Notes: generated from the sequence alone by a model not told the origin. DNA of 13,299 bases from an uncultured Oscillospiraceae bacterium (GCA_900553255.1 USCI01000066.1:1-13299), one strand, 5' to 3'; counted from the first letter of the stretch, positions 1 to 7,102 are shown. Made by a program: numbers and translations.

Positions 1-60
1 AGCACAGCCCTTGGAGAGGGGCTCTAATAACTACTACTCTATTATACAAGGATGACATGT

Positions 61-987
61 ATGATATATTCTTCCGCAGCGGAGCTTGTGGGCAAAACCC
101 CTCTGCTGGAGCTGACACAGCTGGAAAAGGAGCACGGGCTGGAGGCTACGCTGCTGGCCAAGCTGGAATATTTCAATCCGGCGGGCAGCGTCAAGGACCG
201 CATCGCCAAAGCGATGATCGAGGATGCCGAGGCGAGCGGCGCACTGCGGCCCGGTGCGGTAATCATTGAACCGACCAGCGGCAACACCGGCATCGGGCTG
301 GCGGCAATCGCGGCTGCAAAGGGCTACCGTCTGATGATTACGATGCCAGAGACCATGTCGGTGGAGCGGCGGCGGCTGATGCAGGCCTACGGCGCCGAGC
401 TGGTGCTGACCGAAGGAGCCAAGGGTATGAAGGGCGCGATCGCCAGGGCGGAGGAGCTGGCGCGGGAAATTCCCGGCAGCTTTATCCCCGGGCAGTTCCG
501 CAATCCTGCGAACCCGCAGATCCACCGCAAAACCACCGGGCCGGAAATCTGGGCGGATACCGACGGGCGGGTGGATGTTTTTGTGGCCGGTGTCGGCACC
601 GGCGGCACCATTACCGGCGTGGGCGAATACCTCAAGGAGCGCAACCCCGCCATCCGCATCGCGGCGGTTGAACCGGCTGATTCACCGGTGCTCTCCGGCG
701 GCGCCCCGGGACCGCACAAAATACAGGGCATCGGCGCGGGCTTTGTCCCGGAGGTGCTCAACACCGCTATTTATGACGAGGTAATCCAGGTCGGCAGCGA
801 AGAGGCCTTCGCCGCCGGGCGCGAAATCGCCCGCCGGGAGGGAATATTGGTCGGGATTTCCTCCGGTGCGGCGCTCTGGGCCGCCATCGAAATCGCCAAG
901 CGGCCGCAAAGCCGCGGCAAAACCATTGTCGTGCTGCTGCCCGACACCGGCGACCGCTATTTATCCACCCCGTTTTACGGGGAGTAA
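61..987 (+). CDS. cysK: Cysteine synthase (O-acetylserine sulfhydrylase)
   Basis: PLP enzyme that makes L-cysteine from O-acetyl-L-serine and sulfide in the cytoplasm, the last step of sulfide assimilation. Seen in the sequence: the PLP-lysine motif GSVKDR (Lys about residue 45), the substrate loop TSGNTG (about 72-77), the phosphate-binding loop GVGTGGTITG, the GIGAGFVP loop and the C-terminal GISSGAA motif. The 308-residue length is normal for CysK. An in-frame ATG lies at 52, but the Shine-Dalgarno AAGGA (48-52) overlaps it, while the ATG at 61 sits 8 nt downstream, so 61 is preferred. The gene is monocistronic on its downstream side, ending in a strong terminator. Its promoter is not clear in the 60 upstream bases. 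CysK and CysM cannot be separated rigorously by eye. Confidence 0.95.
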   Translation: MIYSSAAELVGKTPLLELTQLEKEHGLEATLLAKLEYFNPAGSVKDRIAKAMIEDAEASGALRPGAVIIEPTSGNTGIGLAAIAAAKGYRLMITMPETMSVERRRLMQAYGAELVLTEGAKGMKGAIARAEELAREIPGSFIPGQFRNPANPQIHRKTTGPEIWADTDGRVDVFVAGVGTGGTITGVGEYLKERNPAIRIAAVEPADSPVLSGGAPGPHKIQGIGAGFVPEVLNTAIYDEVIQVGSEEAFAAGREIARREGILVGISSGAALWAAIEIAKRPQSRGKTIVVLLPDTGDRYLSTPFYGE

Positions 988-1020
988 AAAACAGCCAGGC
1001 CGTAGCCTGGCTGTTTTTTT
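986..1020. terminator. Bidirectional intrinsic terminator between cysK and the HAD gene
   Basis: A perfect stem of AACAGCCAGGC with GCCTGGCTGTT around a CGTA loop, flanked by an A run on the left and a T run (1014-1020) on the right. It therefore has a U tract when read from either side. It starts at the cysK stop codon and lies 9 bases from the end of the convergent HAD gene, so it can serve both transcripts. Confidence 0.93.
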
Positions 1021-1028
1021 ATTCGTTT

Positions 1029-1688
1029 TTATGCCAGAAGCGGCAGCACGTCAATCAGGTTGCTGACAACGGTTACGTCCTCGCAGGGCTTGCCGGGCTT
1101 TCGCCGCACCAGGATCGGCCGTATTCCGGCCGAACGCGCGCCCTGTACATCCGACGTATACGAATCACCGATATGCACCGCTTCCTCCGGCCGGCAGCCG
1201 CTGATCTCCAGCGCCTTGTCAAATATCGCCCGGTGCGGCTTATACGCACGCACCATATCCGCACACACAATCCCCGCCGGGTGCAGGTTCTTATTGCGCA
1301 TCGCCCTCCGGATATACTCTGCCCCATTATTGCTCAGCAGGTAAACCGGCAGCGGACAGCGGGCAAAAAACTCGCCCGCATCCGCAAACAGCGGCGCATT
1401 GACCCAGAAGCCGCGGATCAGCTCGTGAAGCTCCCGGGCGTTATCCCGCAGGCCGATGCGCTTTGCCAGCTCATCGAGGATACGATCCACAATGGCATCC
1501 TCGGTTACGTATGTCTCACCACAACAGCTTTCTTCATATTGCTTGACCAGCGACCACCACAGTGCGACGGCCTGCTGCGGATCATGCAGATCGCTGAAAC
1601 GGCAAATGCGCGCGACCACTTCCTCCATCTCCGGACCGCCTTCCTTTACGACAGTGCCGGTGTAGTCCACAAAAACCGCTTTGATCAC
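1029..1688 (-). CDS. HAD-superfamily hydrolase (class I cap), DYTGT motif variant
   Basis: A 219-residue haloacid-dehalogenase-fold protein, probably a small-molecule phosphatase or related hydrolase of unknown substrate. Motif I is DYTGT (Asp8 nucleophile). Motif II is LLSNN (Ser119), motif III has Lys150 in AYKP, and motif IV is GDSYTSD (Asp175, Asp180). The roughly 100 residues between motifs I and II fit a helical C1 cap. Odd: the second Asp of the usual DxD motif, the general acid/base of phosphatases, is Thr here, as in the DKTGT motif of P-type ATPases. The start is GTG at 1688, with GAGGAAA (1695-1701) upstream; the overlapping ATG is followed at once by a stop. It lies 21 bases after the protease/VWA gene and is probably co-transcribed with it. 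Confidence 0.85.
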   Translation of the reverse strand: MIKAVFVDYTGTVVKEGGPEMEEVVARICRFSDLHDPQQAVALWWSLVKQYEESCCGETYVTEDAIVDRILDELAKRIGLRDNARELHELIRGFWVNAPLFADAGEFFARCPLPVYLLSNNGAEYIRRAMRNKNLHPAGIVCADMVRAYKPHRAIFDKALEISGCRPEEAVHIGDSYTSDVQGARSAGIRPILVRRKPGKPCEDVTVVSNLIDVLPLLA

Positions 1689-1709
1689 ATCCGGTTTCCT
1701 CTTTTCTGT

Positions 1710-3573
1710 TCAGGGTTCCATTTTGGTTCCGCATTTTGTGCAAAAGGCATGCGGACGGTCAAATACTGCGCCGCAGGACGGGCAGGTATAGGAAGGTTTG
1801 GATGCCGGCATGGGCGCTGCGGGAGTTGGGGCGGACGCTGCGGGTGTCACAGGTGCAGGCGCAGCGGCTGTCGATACGGGCGCTACGGGTGTCGGTGCGG
1901 GCGTCGCGGGGGCAGGTGCGGGCACCGCAGGTGCTGCGGGTACTTCGGGGGCCGGTGCGGGCGCCGCGGGGGCGATTATCCCGGCCGCTTCCGGACGTTC
2001 CGTCACGGCAGCAGCTTCCGCTTTGGCGGCGGCCTTCTTCCGGCGGTATTTCTTGATCTTTTTCACGGCAACAATCAGCAGAATGAGCACCACCACCGCC
2101 AGCACAGCGCCGCCGATCAGTGGGAGCCGATGCCGGTACCAAATTGCAAGCGCGAAAGAATACCAGCTGTCGTCATGGGTGGCATTGGCCCAGCGCTTGG
2201 CGCTTTCGATTTCAAATCCGCCGCGTTTGCCCAAACGCGTAACCTGCCATGTATAGTCCCCGAGCTCCATATCCTCCAGTTTGGCGCTGCCGTTTTCGTC
2301 CGCCCGGACCTCAAACAGGTACTCGCCGTCCCGATAGACTTCCACCATCTCCCCGGTGCAGTCTTCGCCGAAGGATACGGTGGCGTTGCCGACCGGCTTC
2401 ATATCAATCTTTTCAATGGATTCCATAATCGCGTCCGAAACCTTCGACGCATCATCGACGCCGGTATACGCGCCGCCGGTCTGCTCCGCAATCTGGGTGA
2501 AGTAGTCCTCCGCGGAATCGCTGGCGCTGGTGCCGATCGAATACACCGTAATGGCGCTGTCCTCGGCATCGCCGAGCACACGGTCGTCGGAATTCTCCAT
2601 ATCGATCGCCAGATCGGCATTATACAGCGCGGCGATCACTTCATCGAGCGTGTATTTGGTATTCGGTTCCGGATCCAGCGGCGGGGCATCGCCCAGAACG
2701 ATAATGACCTTCTGCGAAGCGGGATTCCAGTCGAGTTCCACCGCCTTCATGAGCGCGGAATACACCGTTTCCGCATTATCGCCGCCGTCGCCGAGGGTCA
2801 GACCATTGATCGCCTTGGTGATGGTATCCGCATTCTCCGAAAACTTCAGCTGCACCCGTGCCGCATAGTCCTCATCGCTGCCCGAACGGTCCGGGAAATC
2901 CCGGTAATCGATCAGCGCCACGCGGTAGCTTGCGCTCTTTTCCGACAGCTGCGCCAGGATCTTGCTCATGTTTTCCTTGGCGTTATCGATGTCGTCCTCC
3001 ATCGAGCCGGTGGTATCCACCACAAAGCACAGATCCAGGCCGCTGTTCGCCTGATTGTTGATCACCGACGATACCGATTTCGTTTCGGTCTGCAGTCCGC
3101 TGATTACCGCTTTTTCCGCGTTGATCATACCGCTGCTGCCGCCCTCATAATAGAACCGGCCGGATGTCGAAGCGATCATCAGCTGCTTGACCTGCGGGCC
3201 GGTCAGGTCGGGATTTGCGGCAAAAAGCAGTCCGGCGACACCGGTAGCGTGCGGGGCGGCCATCGAGGTACCGCTCATAAGCGAATAGCCCGACACCACC
3301 GAGCTGTATATGTCCTCGCCGGGCGCCACGACGTCCACGCGATCGCCGACGTTCGAAAACGCCGAATAGCTGTACCGGGTTTCGCTGTCCGTGGAGGATT
3401 TGCTGTTGATGCCGACCGAACCCACGACGATAATCCGATCCCTTACCGTCTCATCATCAATCAGGTTGATGAAATTGTTGTACTTGGCCAGCGCGCCGCC
3501 GCTTTCGCCGCCCCAGTACTCCCATGCCCACAGCGGATAGTCGCGGTAGCCGTATTCGCCGAAAATGGATTTA
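1710..3573 (-). pseudogene. 5'-truncated subtilase (S8) - VWA - membrane span - zinc-ribbon protein
   Basis: The C-terminal part of a large surface protein. Residues below count from a GTG at 3425, but the frame continues upstream through about 49 more codons and then enters foreign DNA without any ATG, GTG or TTG. Present: the S8 catalytic-serine motif GTSMAAPHATG (Ser54). Absent: the Asp and His motifs, which lie N-terminal in this family, so the protease cannot work as it stands. Next come a VWA domain (about 129-340; MIDAS DTTGS at 137-141 and Asp246 in LGDAPP), a small beta-rich region (about 345-400), one hydrophobic segment (436-454) followed by Lys/Arg, a Pro/Ala linker (465-545) and a zinc ribbon (Cys548, 551, 562, 565). 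Predicted topology is protease and VWA outside, zinc ribbon inside. It ends 21 bases before the HAD gene on the same strand. A functional short product from the 3425 GTG is possible but unlikely. Confidence 0.85.
1791..2033 (-). repeat. Low-complexity Pro/Ala-rich linker coding repeat
   Basis: About 81 codons dominated by Ala, Pro, Val and Thr in imperfect PAP/APA/TPA units, between the membrane anchor and the zinc ribbon. At DNA level this is a GC-rich tract of degenerate gcggg/gcagg-type repeats, prone to length variation by slippage. Confidence 0.8.
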
Positions 3574-3600
3574 TAGTTAAAGCTTTTTAGACATCTAAAT
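3574..3600 (-). other. Junction: protease gene cut; half of the aph 3' hairpin retained
   Basis: Reading from aph on the minus strand, the sequence after the stop runs GTACCTAGATTTAGATGTC and then a CTAAAAAGCTTTAACTA arm. As I recall the aphA-3 flank from other elements, this arm is normally followed by its complement, making a terminator hairpin. Here the second arm is missing, and the protease reading frame begins at about 3573. The point marks a recombination (or assembly) breakpoint. With the hairpin halved, aph transcription could run into the protease remnant and the HAD gene. Confidence 0.65.
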
Positions 3601-3607
3601 CTAGGTA

Positions 3608-4402
3608 CTAAAACAATTCATCCAGTAAAATATAATATTTTATTTTCTCCCAATCAGGCTTGATCCCCAGTAAGTCAAAAAATAGCTCGACATACTGTTC
3701 TTCCCCGATATCCTCCCTGATCGACCGGACGCAGAAGGCAATGTCATACCACTTGTCCGCCCTGCCGCTTCTCCCAAGATCAATAAAGCCACTTACTTTG
3801 CCATCTTTCACAAAGATGTTGCTGTCTCCCAGGTCGCCGTGGGAAAAGACAAGTTCCTCTTCGGGCTTTTCCGTCTTTAAAAAATCATACAGCTCGCGCG
3901 GATCTTTAAATGGAGTGTCTTCTTCCCAGTTTTCGCAATCCACATCGGCCAGATCGTTATTCAGTAAGTAATCCAATTCGGCTAAGCGGCTGTCTAAGCT
4001 ATTCGTATAGGGACAATCCGATATGTCGATGGAGTGAAAGAGCCTGATGCACTCCGCATACAGCTCGATAATCTTTTCAGGGCTTTGTTCATCTTCATAC
4101 TCTTCCGAGCAAAGGACGCCATCGGCCTCACTCATGAGCAGATTGCTCCAGCCATCATGCCGTTCAAAGTGCAGGACCTTTGGAACAGGCAGCTTTCCTT
4201 CCAGCCATAGCATCATGTCCTTTTCCCGTTCCACATCATAGGTGGTCCCTTTATACCGGCTGTCCGTCATTTTTAAATATAGGTTTTCATTTTCTCCCAC
4301 CAGCTTATATACCTTAGCAGGAGACATTCCTTCCGTATCTTTTACGCAGCGGTATTTTTCGATCAGTTTTTTCAATTCCGGTGATATTCTCATTTTAGCC
4401 AT
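3608..4402 (-). CDS. aph(3')-IIIa (aphA-3): Aminoglycoside 3'-phosphotransferase APH(3')-IIIa
   Basis: A cytoplasmic kinase that transfers the ATP gamma-phosphate to the 3'-OH of kanamycin, neomycin and related aminoglycosides (also the 5''-OH of some), giving resistance. The 264-residue protein, from MAKMRISPEL to YILLDELF, agrees over its full length with the APH(3')-IIIa I know from Gram-positive cocci and Campylobacter. Visible functional residues: Lys44 (LYLKMTD, ATP binding), the catalytic loop HGDLGDSN (Asp190) and the metal-binding DLGRSG (Asp208). The ATG at 4402 has a strong GGAAGGA site (4411-4417) 8 nt upstream. The gene appears intact and keeps its usual upstream leader. AT-rich codon use differs strongly from the flanking genes, a clear sign of horizontal transfer. 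It points the same way as the broken protease gene downstream. Confidence 0.98.
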   Translation of the reverse strand: MAKMRISPELKKLIEKYRCVKDTEGMSPAKVYKLVGENENLYLKMTDSRYKGTTYDVEREKDMMLWLEGKLPVPKVLHFERHDGWSNLLMSEADGVLCSEEYEDEQSPEKIIELYAECIRLFHSIDISDCPYTNSLDSRLAELDYLLNNDLADVDCENWEEDTPFKDPRELYDFLKTEKPEEELVFSHGDLGDSNIFVKDGKVSGFIDLGRSGRADKWYDIAFCVRSIREDIGEEQYVELFFDLLGIKPDWEKIKYYILLDELF

Positions 4403-4454
4403 TTATTATTTCCTTCCTCTTTTCTACAGTATTTAAAGATACCCCAAGAAGCTA

Positions 4455-4463
4455 ATTATAACA
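4455..4463 (-). promoter_or_regulatory. Candidate extended -10 promoter of aph(3')-IIIa
   Basis: On the minus strand this reads TGTTATAAT, an extended -10 (TGnTATAAT). It lies between the sat4 remnant stop and the aph start, about 50 bases before the start codon. No good -35 lies at 17 bases, which is tolerable for an extended -10. It could allow aph expression despite loss of the upstream genes. Confidence 0.5.
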
Positions 4464-4494
4464 AGACGAACTCCAATTCACTGTTCCTTGCATT

Positions 4495-4830
4495 CTAAAA
4501 CCTTAAATACCAGAAAACAGCTTTTTCAAAGTTGTTTTCAAAGTTGGCGTATAACATAGTATCGACGGAGCCGATTTTGAAACCACAATTATGATAGAAT
4601 TTACAAGCTATAAGGTTATTGTCCTGGGTTTCAAGCATTAGTCCATGCAAGTTTTTATGCTTTGCCCATTCTATAGATATATTGATAAGCGCGCTGCCTA
4701 TGCCTTGCCCCCTGAAATCCTTACATACGGCGATATCTTCTATATAAGCGTACCGGTTCCAATTTTTTCGCAGTTTAACTTTTCCGACGCATTTATCGTC
4801 TTGGTAGTAAAGATATATTATCTTATCAGT
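4495..4830 (-). pseudogene. sat4: 5'-truncated streptothricin N-acetyltransferase (sat4 remnant)
   Basis: The C-terminal roughly 110 residues of Sat4, a GNAT enzyme that acetylates streptothricin (nourseothricin). From TDKIIYLYY to FWYLRF it matches the Sat4 I know, including the acetyl-CoA loop RGQGIGS and the FYHNCGF motif. The normal protein is about 180 residues; the first roughly 70 are missing. The frame stays open upstream to 4959, but those codons are antisense to the helicase fragment and unrelated to Sat4, so the apparent 154-residue product (start at 4959) is a chance fusion. It most likely has no activity because the N-terminal substrate-binding part is gone. The 92-base gap to aph is the normal spacing region carrying the aph promoter. 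Confidence 0.9.
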
Positions 4831-5263
4831 AAATAAATGGGAAAGCGGAGTTATTGATGAAGAACTAAAAAATGGCGCTATTTGCTGGTTGCGTAATCTT
4901 GATCGTAAAAAATGGTCACTCGAAATTCCGTATGAAGTTAACGGCGTTACCACTTCCATGTTCCCAGATTTGGTAGTTGTGAGAGCTGATACAGAAGGTT
5001 ATGTTTTCGACATTCTTGAACCTCATGACCCTAGTCGTAAAGACAATTACCCCAAAGCTGTAGGATTAGCAAAATTTGCTGAGAAACACTGGGATAAATT
5101 TGGTAGGATTCAACTTATTCGACTAAAAAAAGGTGTGGATGGTCGTGACCATTTCTATCGTCTTGATATGGGAAAAACAACGGTTAGAAACAAAGTACGT
5201 GGCATTATATCAAATGAGGAGCTTGACAGAATTTTCGATACAGATGCGGAGAGAGAAGATTAA
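4831..5263 (+). pseudogene. C-terminal fragment of a DEAD/DEAH helicase or type III restriction (Res)-like protein
   Basis: About 143 in-frame codons ending at a TAA at 5261-5263. The protein-like stretch starts right at the sat4 breakpoint (VNKWESG...) and has no start codon with a ribosome site. Recognisable parts are WLRNLDRKKWSLEIPYE, FPDLVVVRAD and VFDILEPHDPSRKDNYPKA. To me this resembles the C-terminal region of large superfamily-2 helicases annotated as type III restriction Res subunits carried on mobile elements. The PD...E arrangement recalls PD-(D/E)xK nucleases, but the expected Lys is not seen (ILEPH). It runs opposite to sat4 and aph. The family call is from memory and is moderate; the fragment status is firm. 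Confidence 0.6.
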
Positions 5264-5270
5264 ATTCTAC

Positions 5271-5331
5271 ATCTATCCTGTCAACTCAACCCCTACAAAA
5301 ATAGGCGTTATCTAACCTGTCAACTCAACCC
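5271..5331. repeat. Two 22-bp direct repeats (39-bp period)
   Basis: ATCTATCCTGTCAACTCAAC (then CC) at 5271-5292 recurs at 5310-5331 with one difference (T to A at position 6). The 17-base interval is unrelated. The pair lies just after the helicase fragment stop. Paired direct repeats near one end of an element are typical of arm-type integrase-binding sites, but no integrase is present to test this. Two copies are too few for a CRISPR array. Confidence 0.8.
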
Positions 5332-5372
5332 TATCACTTTCAGGGCAGTTGATATGTTACCTCAAACAATAA

Positions 5373-5449
5373 AAATAAGGGTTTCCTGATATGAGAACCT
5401 CCGGCAAAGTAGCCTATAGAAAAGCTCAATGTCTGGAAACCCTTTATTT
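5373..5449. terminator. Long imperfect hairpin at the island's right edge, probable bidirectional terminator
   Basis: AAATAAGGGTTTCC (5373-5386) pairs with GGAAACCCTTTATTT (5435-5449). The stem then continues through GATAT/ATGTC and GAG/CTC with one T-T mismatch and one bulged A. The loop is about 32 bases. Both sides are U-rich when transcribed outward, so it could stop rlmD transcripts (22 bases after the rlmD stop) and helicase-strand transcripts. It could also be a small MITE-like or att-associated inverted repeat. Confidence 0.6.
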
Positions 5450-5470
5450 ATATAGGCATTTGCAATCCTT

Positions 5471-6853
5471 CTACTTCTCCACCCTTGACATCAAGACAAC
5501 ACACTCCACGTGCGCGGTGCCGGGGAACATATCCACCGGCGCAGCCCACTGCGGCGCGTACCCCTGCTCCGCAAAGCGTTTGACATCCCTCGCCAAGGTC
5601 GCTGGGTCACAGGAGACATATACCACCCGCGCCGGAGCGAGTGCTGCAATCTGATCGACCACCTCCGGCGTACAGCCCTTGCGGGGCGGATCGATCACCA
5701 CCACATCGGGACGGATCCCCCGTTCGTCCAGCCATTCCTTCGCTTCGCCGGCATCGGCACACAGGAACTGCGCGTTGACAATGCCGTTATCCTCCGCATT
5801 GCGGCGGGCATCCTCCACCGCCACGGCGACCGTTTCCACCCCAATCACCTGCCGCGCCTTATCCGCCATCGACAGGCCGATGGTGCCGGTACCGCAGTAC
5901 AAATCCAGCAGCGTCTCCTCCCCGGTCAGGCCGGCGGCTTCGGCCGCCAGCGCATACAGCCGCTCCGCCTGTGGCCGGTTGACCTGGTAAAACGACTGCG
6001 GCGACAAACGGAAGCGCAGGCCGCACAGCGTATCGGTAATCGTCGGACGGCCGTACAGCACAAAGGTCTGCTCCCCGAGCACCACATTGGTATCCGCCCG
6101 GTTGATATTCACCATCACCGAAGCAAGCTCCGGCACCGCCTCGCGCAAAAGCGCCACCAGCTCCGCCGGCTGCGGCAGCTTGCCCGAGGTGCACACAAGG
6201 CACACCATCACTTCACCCGACGCCTGCCGCAGATACACATGCCGCACAAGCCCGGTGCGCGCCGTCTCGTCATACGCAGCGGCTTTTGTACGCTTCATCC
6301 AGCGCTCCACCGCCGCGACCGCTCCCGCAAACACCGCCGGCTGGAGCAGGCAGTCCCGCTGCTCGATGATACGGTGGCTGCGCGGTGCATAAAACCCCAC
6401 GAGAGGCCGATGGGGGCCCGGCGCGACCGGGTACTGCGCCTTATTCCGATACCGGTCGGGCGATGCACAGCCAAGGATCGGCCGCACCGGGATCCGTATC
6501 CCGCCGATGCGCTCAAGCGCATCGGTCACCTTCTGCTGCTTATACCGCAGCTCCGCCGCATAGCCGACATGCCGCCACGCACAGCCGCCGCAGCGCCCGA
6601 AAACCGGGCAGGACGCAGCGCGCGTTTCATCCCGGTCCGCGGACGGCGTAACCAGCCGTTCCACCCGGCCATAGGCAAAGGTCTTCTGCAGCTTGACAAT
6701 CCGGCAGTCGATCACATCGCCCACTGCCGTAAACGGCACAAACACCGCCATGCCCGGACCGCCGTCCTCCGGTACGGCGCGGCCGACTCCGCTGCCCTGC
6801 GCGGTCACGCCGGTGATGGTCAGCGGGATAATCTCATTTTTCCGAAGCGGCAT
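5471..6853 (-). CDS. rlmD: 23S rRNA (uracil-C5)-methyltransferase, RlmD/RumA family
   Basis: An SAM-dependent enzyme that makes 5-methyluridine in 23S rRNA (U1939-type site; some homologues also modify U747). The N-terminal TRAM-like RNA-binding region covers about residues 5-70. The iron-sulfur cysteines are Cys82, Cys88, Cys91 and probably Cys168. The SAM motif is LLDLYCGTGTIG (315-326). The catalytic cysteine is Cys415 in YVSCDPATLARD, preceded by VIDPPRKGC. A GTG further upstream (6871) is in frame, but AAAGGA overlaps that region and sits 9 nt before the ATG at 6853, giving 460 residues, normal for the family. It has its own consensus promoter. Its 3' end (VLMSRVEK) borders the AT-rich island. 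The precise target uridine cannot be assigned from sequence. Confidence 0.93.
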   Translation of the reverse strand: MPLRKNEIIPLTITGVTAQGSGVGRAVPEDGGPGMAVFVPFTAVGDVIDCRIVKLQKTFAYGRVERLVTPSADRDETRAASCPVFGRCGGCAWRHVGYAAELRYKQQKVTDALERIGGIRIPVRPILGCASPDRYRNKAQYPVAPGPHRPLVGFYAPRSHRIIEQRDCLLQPAVFAGAVAAVERWMKRTKAAAYDETARTGLVRHVYLRQASGEVMVCLVCTSGKLPQPAELVALLREAVPELASVMVNINRADTNVVLGEQTFVLYGRPTITDTLCGLRFRLSPQSFYQVNRPQAERLYALAAEAAGLTGEETLLDLYCGTGTIGLSMADKARQVIGVETVAVAVEDARRNAEDNGIVNAQFLCADAGEAKEWLDERGIRPDVVVIDPPRKGCTPEVVDQIAALAPARVVYVSCDPATLARDVKRFAEQGYAPQWAAPVDMFPGTAHVECVVLMSRVEK

Positions 6854-6900
6854 ACCATGCCATCCTTTCACGCGCAGGTCCTGTCCGGCGCGGCTGTTCC

Positions 6901-6931
6901 GGCCCGGCCGGCAGGGGGATACCGCCGGGCC
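6901..6931 (-). other. GC-rich leader hairpin of rlmD
   Basis: In the 5' leader, GGCCCGGC pairs with GCCGGGCC around a 15-base loop. It lies about 15 bases after the -10 box and 47 bases before the start codon. It has no U tract, so it is not a terminator; it may be an RNA-stability or autoregulatory structure. Confidence 0.5.
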
Positions 6932-6945
6932 TCTTCCTGCGTTTT

Positions 6946-6974
6946 ATTATACCGTTTTGCGCCCGGCAAAGCAA
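6946..6974 (-). promoter_or_regulatory. Sigma-A promoter of rlmD
   Basis: On the minus strand TTGCTT (6969-6974), a 17-base spacer and TATAAT (6946-6951). This is near-consensus and correctly placed, with a leader of roughly 85 bases before the ATG at 6853. Confidence 0.8.
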
Positions 6975-7004
6975 GGCGGCCTGCCTTTTTCCGTCGGTCA
7001 AAAT

Positions 7005-7034
7005 TTGTTTTTTCCATTTTTTCGGTGTTAGGAT
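7005..7034 (+). promoter_or_regulatory. Weak candidate promoter for the small gene at 7121
   Basis: TTGTTT (7005-7010), an 18-base spacer and TAGGAT (7029-7034). It is an imperfect match in a T-rich intergenic stretch, upstream of the palindrome and the small gene. Confidence 0.35.
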
Positions 7035-7068
7035 TTCCCTCGCGTTTTCTTTCCGGCAGCGGCAACAC

Positions 7069-7102
7069 TAGTTTTGGGAAAACCGGCGTTTTCCCAAAAC
7101 TA
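7069..7102. repeat. Perfect 14-bp inverted repeat
   Basis: TAGTTTTGGGAAAA (7069-7082), loop CCGGCG, then TTTTCCCAAAACTA (7089-7102). No U tract follows on either strand, so a terminator is unlikely. It ends two bases before the Shine-Dalgarno of the small gene and lies in the leader predicted from 7005-7034. It could be an operator or an RNA hairpin next to the ribosome site. Confidence 0.85.

Larger units (their letters stand above)
3574..5455. mobile_element. AT-rich acquired resistance island (remnant)
   Basis: Base composition changes abruptly from GC-rich host genes to AT-rich DNA at about 3573 and back at about 5455-5470. The interval carries aph(3')-IIIa, a decapitated sat4 and an oppositely oriented helicase fragment, then direct repeats and a hairpin. 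The sat4-aphA-3 order matches the aadE-sat4-aphA-3 cluster of Tn5405-type elements, with aadE and the start of sat4 lost. No transposase, integrase, terminal inverted repeats or target duplication could be found, so boundaries are approximate and the carrier element is unidentified. Confidence 0.75.

Noticed and set aside
1..50. T-box or terminator upstream of cysK
   Set aside because: AGCCC/GGGCT can pair at 6-23, but no U tract follows and the T-box core cannot be seen in the few bases available.
1173..3590. An 805-codon open frame on the plus strand
   Set aside because: It is antisense to the HAD and protease/VWA genes, which have clear domains. The His/Arg/Gly-rich translation is typical of a shadow frame in GC-rich DNA.
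5271..5331. Repeat pair as a CRISPR array
   Set aside because: Only two units with a 17-base interval and no cas genes.
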